Program-made: the position numbers and the translations under genes
NCBI GenBank assembly: GCA_002270565.1
Contig: NQMI01000023.1
Coordinates: 372,001 to 436,000 of the forward strand
Direction: 5' to 3'
Length of the DNA stretch: 64,000 bases
From: Stenocarpella maydis
Taxonomy: Eukaryota; Ascomycota; Sordariomycetes; Diaporthales; Diaporthaceae
In this document: positions 1 through 12,079 of the stretch, piece after piece
Layout of the letters: each line of letters starts with the position of its first letter
Position numbering within the stretch: the stretch's first letter is position 1
Notes under the pieces: generated by a model
What the model saw: only the letters and a program-made list of their open reading frames with translations
Database searches by the model: none
What the model was told of the DNA's origin: nothing

Positions 1-57
1 GGTTAAGTAAGACTTATTCACCGTTGGATTCGGCTACTAGCTGGCAAGGCAGGCTGG

Positions 58-3000
58 CTACCAGATCCTCTTTGCGACCATCTCGTACCTCATGACTCCA
101 CTCAGGTCTTTCTCCTCTTTCCCTATGCTGTGCTCCGTCTTCTTCTCCCTGTCCCTGGCCCGCTTCATACCGTCCGGATCATCAGCATAGATCCACCTCC
201 TCCTATCGTCCCCGATCTCGACGGCACCAAAGCCGCCAATCCTCTTTGTCCCCTTTGTGTCGAACGTCTCCTTCTCCACCTTCCCCGTGGCCACGGCATG
301 CTCTCTGAGTTTCATCCTGGCATATCTGTCACGGCTGTACCTGAGGAGCAACATACCAAGGAGGAGCTTGAGGATCAGGAGGAACAAGAACGCGATGAAG
401 AAGACCAGGACCTTGGTAGTCAAGGCAATGGCGTCATCGGTTGACCATGAGAGCCACGAGAACATAGAGGGGCTGTTCACTGCGGTGCCATTGGCAAGGA
501 ATGCATCATCAAGCCCGTACACCGATCGACCCAGGGCATTGCGGATAAACTGCTCGAGCCTGTCTAGGGCTGCCGTCACTGCAGGCGAGGATGGCATGGA
601 CGAGTCCACGGATAGCGAGGTCTGGGTTGAAGGCGGTATGGGCGCAGGGAGATGCGTAGCTAGGAACATGTGGTAAGTCTGGAAGGACGCGCGAATGAAG
701 AGCGTCGACAGAGGTAGCAGGGGGAGGCCAAGACGGCGGGTTAGAGAAGGGGCGACAAAGGCCTGTGAGACATTAGATGGGGAGACCTGGAAGGGGCGCT
801 GCGACACTGACGTTTGTGTAGTAGTCCTTGCAGAGTATGTCAAGGATCCTGCTGTAGAAGTTGGGCTTGATGTTGTTGAACTTGTTTATGTACGCGTGCT
901 TGATCCAGTCGACAAACATCTCGCTGCCAATGACGATCAGGAAAGGGGACAGCACCTCACCCGACCACAGCCACGAGGGCAGGATGGTGAAGCTCATGGG
1001 GAGGATGGACGGGTTGTGGAGAGGGCCCTTTGCGGCAGCCATGCCCTCGTCTCCTAGCTCAATGCCGGCGCCGGGCACGCTAAGCCCGCCAACCTCGACC
1101 ACGTTGCGCATCCCGATGATGAGCAGTACGAGCCAGAGCTGGAAGCGCTCCACCACATCGGCGCAGGTGAGCTGGAATGTGTTCTCCTTCTCGAAGCGCT
1201 TGAAGACGCTGCCCTTGATCTCGACGAATTGGTTTGACATGAGCAAGGTAAGGAGGGCATTGGAGTAAGAATTGACGGCCACGTTTAGGGCGATGACCTG
1301 GTAGAAGAGGGTGATAGCGTGGGCGCAATTGTAGACGAGCGAAAGCAGGAACATGCCGAAAGGAAGCATGACCTTTGACCTGCCGGAGCTGTTGCGCGAT
1401 AGTGTCTCAGAGCTGAAGAGGCATTCGAATATGTCCTGGCCGAGGGCGGACAGCAAGCGGTCACCGACCTGGCAGCACGTTCAGCACAAGTGTCGCCTTT
1501 GCCTGCGGCACAGGGGCCCGGGAGGAAGGGCCAAGACTCACCTCGACGAGGTTGTAGATGACGTAGAGCTTTACGGCTGATTGTGCGCGGATGAAATGAT
1601 ACATGCGGCTGGCATCCAGGTTCATGAGTGCGACAGAGCTACAGATTATGACCAGCCCCTGGAGGAGGTCGGCCTTGTGGAAGGAGGTTAGGTTCGATGG
1701 AGTGGACTTTGTTCGCCTGTGGCGGAAAGGCCCGTTGTGCGGTCGCGAGTGCATCCGTATGGGAGGCACGCGTGATGTCCCGCTTGTGCCTTTCCTCGAC
1801 CATGTGGACGGTCCTCGCTGGGGCAGATCCCCCTGGGAGGTGGCATGGGCGGTAGACATGCCGTTGGCGTTGGCCTCGTGAAGGGAGTCCCTAGCCCGGC
1901 TCCGACTTCGAGACTCGCCATCGGTACTCCGCGAGCCGTCGAAGCTTAGCCTGCGCGTCAAGCCACGGCCCCTGCGCCCCCGCTCCCATACGCGGCCAAT
2001 TCCTTCCCAGACGAAACCGATGAGCCACCGGGCCTCCTTCCCTGCCATATATGCCCACCATCTGAACAGCACCCCAAAGGCGATGCAGAAGCGCATCGGG
2101 AGGATCGTGAATGTCCACAGCCAGGCGTCCAGGCAAGCCAGAGCGCCGAACATCAAGGTCTTCTCCAGGAACATGGGCAGGAACAAGAAGTTTTTCAGGC
2201 GCTCGAACTTGACGGCGCTGGACTCGTAGGGCAGGTCGCTGGCATAGGACTGATGTATGTAGAGCGGGCTGGGCCGCTGGGCGGCAAGCTCGAGCTGTAG
2301 CAGGGTTGGGGCAGACAGAGGCGGGAGGGGGATGGAGGGCGGTATAGGAGAGGGCGGCCGCGGCTCCCTGTGGTCCCTGTGTTCGCGGTGGTCTCGATGA
2401 TCAGGCCGGCCATGGACCTCGGAGTGGGCATTCCGTGCGTGGGCCGGGCCAAAGCTGGCAGTGCCTGTGTCCAGGCTGAGGGGCGCGGGCCGGGGCAAAG
2501 GCTGGAACGAGTTGCGGCGGGAGGCCGTGGGTGGCACGGGAGGCTGGCTGACGGACTTGGCACGGTTGATGGGAGGAGTGGATACCGTCCTCGTGGAGAG
2601 GCTGGGGCGGACCGAGTGCAAAGTCCTGCTCGACGGGGCGTCGCCAAAGGCCTGCGACCTCTGGGTTTCGAGCTTGTCCAAGACGTCCTGGGGGGAGGTG
2701 TACAGGTGGGCGGACATGGGGGGCCGGTGAGTGTCGGCTATGCCGGCAGACAGAGGCTGGTCAGGAAGGGTGGCGATGGGCAGGGACTCTGGCGAGGCAG
2801 CCAGCTCCTGGATCTTGGAGGCGGACAGACGCCTGACACCGCCGTGGTCGCTCGACTTTGTGCTGGAGCGCTCCCTGGTCTTGTTCGCGATGGACGAGCT
2901 CCGCCTGGGCCCCCTCTTAGGGGTGACGTGGGCCTCGTCGCGCGAGGGCAAGGCATCGGTGGAGGAGTCGACGGCGGACGGAGGAGCAGAGGTCTCAGCC

Positions 3001-3452
3001 TCGGAGACGGCGCATGAGGTCAGACCATCGTATGCAAAGGCGTCGCCGAGTGGGTGAAGACCGGGCAAGGCACGGGGGAAGGGAGTGCTGCCATTTGCGA
3101 GCGGCAGGGCGGGAGGCGGAATGGAGCTGTCGAAGTCGGCATCGGAGAGGCGGGGGTGGTTGTTGGCTGGGGGAGTTATGGTCGAGGCCGAGGTCGACGC
3201 CGCCGCCGCCATGGTTGACGCAAGGGCGGTCGAAGCGTGCTTGTTGTCGGTCCCAGGCGCACCACCACCTCCTCCTCCTCCTCCAGTTCCACCTCCATGA
3301 CCTCCGCCGCCGCCGTCCAGGGCGCGTAAATCTCTTGGCTCCGAAACCTCATTGCTCCGGCCAGCTCCGTCTACCCCGTGAGCCCTGCCATGCAAGCCAT
3401 TTGGTCGGTCAGCATGGATTGCTCCAGGCACATCCACGTGGGCAGTGGCCAT
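58..3452 (-). CDS. TAPT1: TAPT1/Emp65-family ER membrane protein
   Basis: I read three exons on the minus strand: 3452-1542, 1468-812 and 762-58, giving 1090 residues. Both introns (73 and 49 bp) are in phase with GTGAGT and GTCAGT donors. The first ~400 residues are a low-complexity Ser/Pro/Gly/His-rich region with a glycine run. A conserved block follows from about residue 410: KFERLKNFLFLPMFLEKTL, then QSAVKLYVIYNLVEVGDRLL spanning the first splice junction, and GSEMFVDWIKHAYINKFN. These are hallmarks of the TAPT1 (DUF747) family, with several membrane segments up to about residue 1000. In yeast the member Emp65 acts with the SUN-like protein Slp1 at the ER; that role is family knowledge. 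I chose the ATG at 3452 because an upstream in-frame ATG at 3728 adds only Arg/Pro-rich sequence. The stop is at 58-60. Confidence 0.9.
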
Positions 3453-4056
3453 GGCAAGACTCTCTTGCTCCCTCTCTCCGTCTCTCTCTCTCGCTTCTCT
3501 GGCTCTCAAGTGCGGCGGGGAACTGGGCCGTCCTTCATCTCTGCAGCCGATGACGGGGCGGATTTCGAGATCGGGCCAGGCTGATTGGCGTTGGCGGTCT
3601 GGCGGGTGTTTGTTCGCTGGTCTGAGATGCTTGGGAGCTGCTGTGGCTCGTCGGGGAGTGCAGTAGTTTCCAATGCATGTTTTCAATCTGGCATGACGTC
3701 GGCAGTGCACTGGCGCTGCAGTGTACACTAAATACTAGGCCCAGGCCACTCAGTGCACCGCAGCTGCAGGCAGGGTTCAGCTCGCAGCCACTGGCAGCTT
3801 GGGAGGTGCCAAGAGGTGTCAACTGTCAGTTGTCAACCGTCCATGGTCTCCAAATCTATGCCTACGAACCTAGGCAGGTAAGCAGGTAGTGTACTCCCGG
3901 CCACCCTACAGCATGCGTTCGTTTCTTATCCCTATTTAGATACCCTCTTGTGCAGGTACTTATGTACATGGCTTCTACAGTCCTGGTACTTGCATACCTA
4001 AGTACGTATCTGTAGGTGGACGCCACTTCACAGCTGGACTGACTGATAATTAGTGC
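3453..4056. other. Intergenic: leader side of the TAPT1-family gene
   Basis: I see no gene here. The stretch lies upstream of the TAPT1-family start and contains CT-rich leader sequence near 3470-3500. Beyond 3860 it holds the decayed downstream flank of the lactonase relic. Confidence 0.5.
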
Positions 4057-4412
4057 CCATCTACTTCTCCAGACCACGCTCTCCATCTCCTTTGCGTCCA
4101 CCCCGTTGCTCTGGAGAATGTCTGCGACGTCCTCTTGAACATCTACCTGCCACCCGTGGCTCTTGACGACCTCCTCCACCAGTGGGATGTACCGGTCTAG
4201 CTCCTTGTGGCCCCGAGGTCGAACAGGGCCTTCCGGCCGCCAGGGCTCTCGACCAGGAATGACCACGGCGGGAACGTGGGCAACTCGTCGAATCCCTCCA
4301 ACGGTGGCTTGGTCAGAAAACCCGCCATGAGTTTGGAAAACCGCAAGGTCGAGTCTATAATGCTAACTTTGCCGCTGGCCCCCGGGGGACGTCGAATGCT
4401 GTCAGGTGCCAT
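4057..4412 (-). pseudogene. Relic of a metallo-beta-lactamase-fold lactonase
   Basis: Read on the minus strand, 4412-4213 encodes a typical start of fungal AHL-lactonase-like metallo-hydrolases: VSIIDST, then GFDELPTFPPWSFLVE and GRKALFDLG. The frame then closes at a stop (4197). The homology continues in another frame from about 4210 with LDRYIPLVEEVV, VQEDVADILQSNGVD and ESVVW. Similarity ends at about 4057, just before the HxHxDH metal-binding motif should appear, and no further homology follows. So there is at least one frameshift and the catalytic half is missing. The family identity comes from the motif order; the relic cannot make an active enzyme. Confidence 0.6.
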
Positions 4413-5310
4413 GAGCTTGTTTTGGCGTCCGAGATTTCGCTAAGTATTAACCAAGTCTCGGGTTTAGTCTTCTCCGTTCCCGCTGCCTGTCGATATTTTA
4501 GCACTGGTGGTGCGCTAGATGCTCGTCTCACCAAGCACAACTTTCTCAACGGTGCCTGTCTCGCCCGACAATGCAGCGTTTCCCCTCACCCTCTTCGGGC
4601 AATTCTCAATTCGCTACCCACCACGTGCTCCTTGCTGTGCCGCTCGGCCGCAGCTGCCAGGCTCTATGTCCTGTCTTGACTAAGGCCCGCCGTGACAATA
4701 CCACAGCTTCTAGTTTTGGCCAGCCCAGCAGCCCAGGTGGTCAGGCGGGGGAGGGCGGTAGTTCTTGTGGAGTTCGGCTCCGATCTTCAAGGGTGCTCCG
4801 GATGTACACACCGCACCTGCAGGGGGTGGGTAACAGGCTATGACGGTTTCCCAGGCCCGCGGTACTCTCACTATCTATCTCTCTCTCAGTCCTTGAGATC
4901 TTTGGAGACAACGGCCAGCCCGGAGTCCCGGCGACCCTGTGATAACAGTGGTTTCGGGCCGCTGTGGCAGGGGAATGTCGGCTAAGGGAACTACCTCTGC
5001 AAGCATCACAAACGTTAAATTTCGTTGTACAATTTTCTATTGCAAAGTTTGGACCCACCAGGTCGTACTTTGCCCGATTTGTTAACAAAAGCGACTTCGG
5101 GTGGGGAGGCTTAACTCCCCGTAGCGCGCGGCCGCAAACCTTGGAACTCTTCGCGTCATTACATCAGTGACACCTTGGACTGGCCAGATTAGACTCCATC
5201 TACTCCGTATCGTCCAAACAGGGGCCTGGCAACCTGGGTGACGCAGGTGTGGGTGGGACTGCAGTGGAACCTCTCGCTGCCGAAGCAGATCCCCAGATCT
5301 AGGCTTCTAT
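4413..5310. other. Intergenic, no gene seen
   Basis: This stretch lies between the lactonase relic and the dienelactone hydrolase promoter. Open frames are short, overlap on both strands and lack recognisable domains or splice-joined continuations. Confidence 0.5.
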
Positions 5311-5350
5311 TATAAATCAAATACCTCAACCTCAACCTCAACCTCAACTC
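5311..5350 (+). promoter_or_regulatory. TATA-like box followed by a CTCAAC hexamer repeat
   Basis: TATAAAT lies at 5311-5317, about 120 bp upstream of the dienelactone hydrolase ATG. It is followed at 5325-5349 by about four tandem CTCAAC units. The position fits a core promoter and 5' leader, but no transcript start can be read from sequence alone. Confidence 0.4.
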
Positions 5351-5435
5351 TTGGCCCGTCTTCTCATAGCTTCTTGCTAGACCAAACACCTTCAATCGGA
5401 ACGAGACTCATTTCCTTGACACAAAACCATAAATA

Positions 5436-6513
5436 ATGGCCTCCAACCCCCCAGCAAAGTGCTGCACTGTCGGTGTAAAGCATGAGTAAGTTGCTCCTTG
5501 TGTTGCGTCCCATACGGGGTCCCGGCATCTTGGGCCCAAAGCTCCGATAGCTCCGAGACGCCCGACGTTGACTCCGAGGTCCCGGCTCCTGGTCCGGCTC
5601 TCGGGCCAAGCCCAGCGCCCACGTGCATTGCAAATCTACATGGCAACTGGACTGACACTGGCGTTTCCTCGTCGACAGCGGCGAGCCCACCGGCAAAACC
5701 ATCAAGGTTGGCAAGTATGAGGCCTACGCGGCCGAGCCCAAGGACAAGAAGCATGATGGCGTCGCCCTGCTCTACATTCCCGACATCTTTGGCATCTGGC
5801 AGAACTCCAAGCTCATGGCGGACCAGTTCGCCGCCAATGGCTACCACACCATCATTATTGATGTCTTCAACGGCGACCGCTTCCCCGACCCCCGGCCGCA
5901 GGACATCATGAAGTGGTTCGCCGGGGGCACCAACGGCGACAACCCCCACACCAAGGAGGCCGTCGACCCTATCATAGAGGAGGCTCTCAAGTACCTCAAG
6001 GAGCAAGGGTTCACCAAGATCGGTGCCTTGGGGTACTGCTTCGGTGCGAAGGTGAGCCGGCTCACCACCTCTCACCACCTCTCACCACTCATCCCTACTC
6101 CCGCGTGCTGACGGACCCAATCTCATTTCTAGTACGTTGTCCGCCACTACAAGGACGGCATCAAGGTCGGCTACGTCGCTCACCCCTCTTTTGTCGAAGA
6201 GGACGAGCTGGCTGCCATCACCGGCCCGCTGTCCATCGCCGCCGCGGAGACGGACACCATCTTCACCACCGAAATGCGCCACAAGTCCGAGGAGATCCTG
6301 CGCAAGGTTGGCCAGCCTTACCAGATCAACCTGTACGGCGGCGTCGAGGTTTGTAACGCCCCGCCCTCCCGAGCGCGGACATACGGTCGCTAATGCTCAC
6401 ATCTGCAGCACGGTTTCGCCGTCCGCTGTGACCTCTCCGTCAGGGTCCAGAGGTTCGCCAAGGAGCAGGCCTTCGTCCAGGCCGTTGCTTGGTTTGACGA
6501 GCACCTTCTGTGA
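5436..6513 (+). CDS. Dienelactone hydrolase family protein
   Basis: Four exons: 5436-5485, 5679-6051, 6133-6348 and 6409-6513, giving 247 residues, the usual size of the family. The N-terminus is ATG GCC TCC with a Cys-Cys-Thr motif common in fungal members. The alpha/beta-hydrolase core shows IPDIFGIWQNSKLMADQFA. The nucleophile is the Cys in GYCFGAK, the Asp is in AAETDTIF, and the His is in HGFAVR at the start of the last exon, so the Cys-Asp-His triad is complete. Members hydrolyse dienelactones or related carboxymethylene lactones and esters. The substrate here is unknown and no catabolic neighbours lie next to it. Confidence 0.93.
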
Positions 6514-7949
6514 TTCCCCAGGGGGGGTGGCGACCTGGGCACCAAGTTGAACTTTAAAGCGTGAAGGTTACCGGACTCCAGACGGGACATTATGCCATAT
6601 AACATGAGCGCTCTTTAGAGATCTTTCTCCCTCTCGCGTTGACCCTTGTCCACTTGCATCTGTTCTCAAATCTCGTAAACGGCATCGCTTTTTCTGTCAT
6701 CCTGTTCAAGTCCTTCAAACTCTCGCACGGTGCGTCAGGCCACCCTGACCTGCATCACGATTACATTCATGTCAATCCGTACATAGAGCACCCATGTAAC
6801 CGGCTCCGCAGCCGGCAGACTGCCACAACTGAGGCAAGGATGGCGGACCTCATACGCACGAGGTGATGAGAGGCGACCCGGCACGCGATACTACTAAGGT
6901 GCCTCGTCTTTGCACCTGTAGAATTGTGTATCATGGTATATAGGTGATGGCCACGGTAATTTTGCACGGTACTACAGCATCCATTCTTTTATAGTTGGTG
7001 TTTTGGCTCGATAGGCTGGCTACCTTGTTCCATATCGAGCTGGCCACTGCCATCCTAGCCGACGCTGGCATTATTCAATGCTGCCCATGTGACAAGTAAT
7101 AAGAGTACTACTGGCCGCGGCCAAGGACATTGCCAACGTTGTGTACGAGCTGATCGTCCATGAGTCTGTCGTTATGCCGCCACGGAAGTAATTCTTGGCT
7201 CCAACATGCTGTGTTAGCAGTAGGCTATATCTCAAGCGTGTTTTAGACTAGGACAGTACCTAGGAGATACTTGGAATTCATGTTGGTGACGCGATGACAC
7301 CTGATTTCCGGTCAACATAGGCCCACCCAGGTATAAAGTTTTCTGGGGAACTTCTGAGAATTCATAAATAACCATTAAATACATAAAATAAAAATAAAAA
7401 AGCAACCACGTATTATGCCCTAACCTCGGGCGCTTTATTATCCTGTAAGCCTTTTCTTCAGGTATATACCTAGGTAAAGGGCCTTCCTCCGAGAGTGTTG
7501 AGGGGCTCCGGGGCGAGGTAATTTAGAGGGGGTATAAGAAGCTGTATTCGGCTGCACGCTGAATTCCTTGTCATGGTGGGCAAACCTGACAAGCTGGGTG
7601 GGCGTACGTTGACTGCTGATTTTGTCGCGTATGTTCAAGCCACGTGGGGTACCTTAGGTGAATGACACGAGCGGTTAGTCACTGGTTATCACACAATGCT
7701 ATTCAGTTCATAATGGTTCTAGAGCAGACTGGTATTAAGGGGCATTGTGTTACAGTGTCCAATTAATCTCATAAAGCAGACCGGCCGTCGCAGAGCTTCT
7801 CGCCGCTGGACTGATGCGCCAAGTGTCCTTCGACCCCAGACGCCAACCTCATGAATACCCAAGTTAAAGACTCATAAAAGGAAGAGCGTTCATTTTCCAT
7901 CTCTGGGAAATAATAATATGTGCAAGAATGCATGATCCTGAAAGCACAC
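6514..7949. other. Intergenic, no gene seen
   Basis: About 1.4 kb downstream of the hydrolase and downstream of the convergent GH76 gene. An A-rich stretch lies at 7365-7405. I found no supported coding region or RNA gene. Confidence 0.5.
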
Positions 7950-9549
7950 CTAGTCGATGATCATCCACCCACATCCGCCAAGCAGACCTGCCAGCGCCAT
8001 GGCCGTCAATATCCCAGCGCCCGCGCGGTCACGCATCGTAATAGGAGGCGTGGGGTCGATGCTCTTGTCAGTCTTTTGGCTGCCGCCACTAGAATCCCCC
8101 GTTGATGTCCCGCCAGTGTCGGCGCGGAGAGGCGCGGGACCATCCAGCGTGAACAGCACCGCCTGCAGGGCGCTCATCTGCTGGCCCACCCCGCTGGTCC
8201 CGTCATTTGTGCCCTCGGTCCACTTGAACCCGCACGCGATCCCATCGAGCGTGGCCCCCTCGCTCCCCTGCGCGGAGCCGGTGCAGGTGGCCGCGGCCGC
8301 CTTCCCGGAGGCCAGGATGAGCGGCCTGAGGGCGTCGCGGACCGGCGGCATCAGCTGGGCGGTCTTGGCCATCCACTTTAGCGCGTAGCCCTTGAATGAG
8401 TAATTGTCTGTCCTGCAGCTGTCCTGGCCCTCGCAGGGCGGCTCCGTGATGATGTTGTTCTTGAAGAAGTACTCCGACGTCCGCCTGACGAGCCCCCTGA
8501 CGCGGTTGCCCCACAGCTCGTCGCCGCCGGTCTGGTTGTACATGGCTGCCGCCCCGTGCATGAAGATGGCGGCGTTGTAGGACCACTGGGCCCTGTCGGG
8601 GTTTGAGCATTTTCCGTCCTTGCTGTCGGCACCGTCGTAGATGTTGAACTCGTGGTCTATGTAGCCCACATGATCCATCCAGTCGTACACGGTGGTCGCC
8701 CAGTCGGCATAAGACTGGTTGCCCGTGTACAGGGCGAGCCTTGCGGCAATATTGAAGAAGCACCCGTTGGAGATGCTGTTCTTGTAGGTGTATCCGGTGT
8801 TGAACGTGAAGATCTGCCACCGCAGCCCGCCGCCACACACGTTGTCCGACGCCTCCCAGCGCCAGACATACTCGTTGAAGACAGCCTGGGCTGCGGCCAG
8901 CCACTGCACCCCACCGCCCTTGGTCGAGTTTGGGTTCTTGAAATTTGTCTCTGCCGCCGTCATGGCCGCCATCGCCCAGAAGCCCTGGTCGTCGTTCCCC
9001 TCGGTGAGGGTTTGGTTCTCGGGCATGAAGTCGCCGTCATCTCCTGCCTGGTGCTGTATGGCCTGGTATGTCTCGTCGACGTAGCTTTCGTCGCCCGTAT
9101 AGGCCCAGTAGTCGACAAGTGTTCCGAACATTGCCCCTGCCTCCCACCAGTAGTACGGGTCTGGTAGATTCCCCGGCACGTCACCGGTGTGGTTGCCAGT
9201 ATACCATTTTAACATTCCATATGCGATTGTGCCTGCTCCTTGTTTTATGGATTCTATTTTCCAATGGTCAGCAAGCAAAGTTCCGACAAGAGGGTATGTA
9301 TGACGGAGCAGGAAACGAAGGTCGTAGAGAGCTGTTCCACGGGAAACGGAGGAGAATGGATATCCACCAGCTTGCCCCGTGAGGCACAGCATGCTATCAA
9401 GGGGTGTGACTGGCCAGATAGGTCTGAATACAGTGCTATTCCTCTTTTCGCGACGTACCATCTGATGACCACTCTATGTCAACACTGCACGCAGCCAGAG
9501 ACGCGAAGACGCCTAATGTGTAGAGCGGCAAAGAAATTGATCGCATCAT
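7950..9549 (-). CDS. GH76 endo-1,6-alpha-mannosidase, GPI-type (DCW1-like)
   Basis: Two exons on the minus strand, 9549-9459 and 9253-7950 (intron 205 bp, GTACGT donor, CTGAC branch point, AATAG acceptor), give 464 residues. Exon 1 encodes a signal peptide (MMRSISLPLYTLGVFASLAA). The mature part has YYWWEAGAMFGTLVDYWAYT, the paired acidic residues of GH76 in EGNDDQGFWAMAA, and RWQIFTFNTGY. The tail is Ser/Thr/Gly-rich and ends in a hydrophobic segment (AGAGILTAMALAGLLGG), as expected for a GPI anchor signal. Yeast Dcw1/Dfg5 work at the cell surface and are thought to link GPI proteins to wall glucan. Several paralogues usually exist, so I give no symbol. Confidence 0.93.
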
Positions 9550-12079
9550 GACTTTTACGGCGCTGACCCGTTGACATAAATGAGTGACCAGACTCAAAAC
9601 CTCATCGGATCGGTCGGTATTGCTGGGCGGTCGTGTCGCGAAGTCTTGGCGATGCGTCTGCAGGAGGCTGAAAGCAGCGGCTGGAAAGAAGCAAGGCCAA
9701 GGAAAAGCCAAGGCCTGCTGGAAGTGCGTCCAGCGAAGCGATTGCGGGTTTTAAGGCTGGAAGACAGGGCACAATGGGAACGTACTCAATCGTCTTTTTG
9801 TGGGTATCGACGGTGCCTGCGCTCTTCGGACCGATGAGGATTTGATCCTCCATGGGCGTGTGGGTTTATACTGGGCCTCTTCCCATCTGCAAGGCTCACC
9901 CAGCGACAGTGGCGATGCCGTCGCAGAACCCCCCTCCCCCTACACTAGAACTTGGAAACCCTGGACTTGGCCAGAGTTGCTGGTGTGTTGTTGGTTGCAT
10001 GCGCGCTGGTCCTAATCTCTATGTGCCACTTTTACCCCTGGAAATGTGGACTGAAAACAAGCATTTCATGCGCGAGCTGCGCGCACCGAGTCTCCATGTG
10101 ACGTAATGATAGTTTTACAAGGGGGAATTTCCACTCCGTATCTCTCTACCTGTGACCAGTTGTAGCGAAATATTCACGATATAATCTGGCTGCATTGCCG
10201 TGGCAGGGAGTTCGGCCGTTTCTACAATCCGCTTGCATCTTGTTGCAATGAAGATTCTGACTCTGTTCCCCACTATTTCGCGCAATCGGGTTGGGAAGAT
10301 GCTCAAGCTGTAGGTCATGCTCCCACCACCTCTGAGTGGGGTTGAGAAGCAGCCGTAAAGATGTCTGCAGCCCTCTTGCCAGCTCCCTTGGGGGCCTGCT
10401 GGCCCTGCATGCTTGTTTACCCGCTCGTATCAGAGACTGAAGGAATAGGCTCGTATGGCTTTGCGCTGTAGGGCTGTTACAGCGACCCACTTTCATCTGG
10501 GACGGGAAGGATCCGCCTCCCTTGCGTAGGCCGGATGCGACGGCGATCTCAAGGACAATTTTTAAGTTGGGTACGTTGGGCCAAAATTAGAACAACCGCT
10601 CCGGCTTCAGGGCTGAGGGGTATCGTCAAGGCCAGGACATGGCGTGCTCAAACCCTACGCGTACATTGTAGCTACTTACTTACTGCAGACAACATAGGCA
10701 GGGAACACTGCACCCTTCATGTAAAAGAGGTCCAGAAATATGACACCATGATAATGTTGTACACAGCACTGAGTAGTTACCAGCTGAGGCGCTGGCATTC
10801 TCCACAACTCGACTAACCCCCTCGGGGAGCCTCAAGGCCGGACCGGCCCTGCTGCTGCAGACGACCAACCTGGATATGCCATCCCATAAATTTCTTTTCA
10901 TGACCATTTCAATGGCCCGGGTTGATTCACATCAAGTCCCACGTTGATGTGTGTTTTGGTCTATCATTGTTCCTCTCACAACCGACGAAGATACAAGGCC
11001 CGGATTCAAGCGGCCTCACTTGCATCCAGTCTCCATAGCTGCAATTTACACCCCCGCAGAGGCTGGTCAAAACCCTAAAGAAGCATTTACAGTTCTGGTT
11101 ATACGAATATCTCAGCCATGAGAGGGGATTACTAGTCCTAACATCTCCCCATTTATGGGTGAAACATAAAAAAAGAGTAACTAGCCATCATCATTTCTGA
11201 GTGCATCTGGTCTGAGTCTGTGGGGTGATAGATTGGCAGTGTCGAAATGGCCATCACAATCCCGTGAGATTACCTGGTAAAAAATGACCAAGTCTAATCG
11301 AACGACAGGATGAGCTTCTCCCAACCTCAAGAGTCAAATCCAAGACGGTCCGCTGCGCCGAGCAAGCTACAATTCTCCGCTTCGGACTCGCACAACGCCG
11401 TCCAAGCCGTCTACGGTGCTCCAAGGATGGGGAAGAGCGATACGGCATGTCGACTCATCGAATCATAGAGATTAATTATCCAGTCCACTGTGTTGTTTTT
11501 GTCCTGACTAGGCAGTGCCGTCCACGGGGAAGGTCAAGCAAGCTATTTCCAAATGATCAGCCAGCGCAGCGTTTGGCTCTCCTGGGGTAAGCTAGTTAGT
11601 GACCAGGCATGGCTGGGTAGATTAAACACTGGCACTTTATTAGTCCCACACTGTCCTGGCAGTTGTGCGATGAAGGGCCTCAGGTTCAACACAAAACAAA
11701 TCGTGCTGTTTGAGTGGGCGGGAAGTGACCACTGGGCCAGGGCTGTGTGGGAAGTAACGCCTGGCGGGCGGCTGCCTAGGACGGGCCAGGCGCTACCCTT
11801 CAAATAGGCTCCTTCTGAGCGCTTGGTGATTAGCCTGAGGATTTCTCTCTTCAGCAACCAACAATTCAACAATCATTTGCTACAGTACTTCATAAGGCTG
11901 CATTGTCTGACTTCAGCAAGGACCAACATTGCCCACCCCCACTGTTCAGAGATTTCTGGACTGTTTTTCAAACCCAAACCACAACCGCGCCCCACCCAAT
12001 CTGTGAAGCACAGCTCCGTGCGCATTGATACCCGGACGGTAAATCATCTGGCTGAAGCAGCATCTCAAGTTTCTCCGCA
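9550..12079. other. Intergenic, 2.5 kb, no gene seen
   Basis: The stretch separates the divergent GH76 and RRM genes. Open frames are below about 120 codons and show no domain, codon pattern or splice-linked continuation I could defend. Confidence 0.5.
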
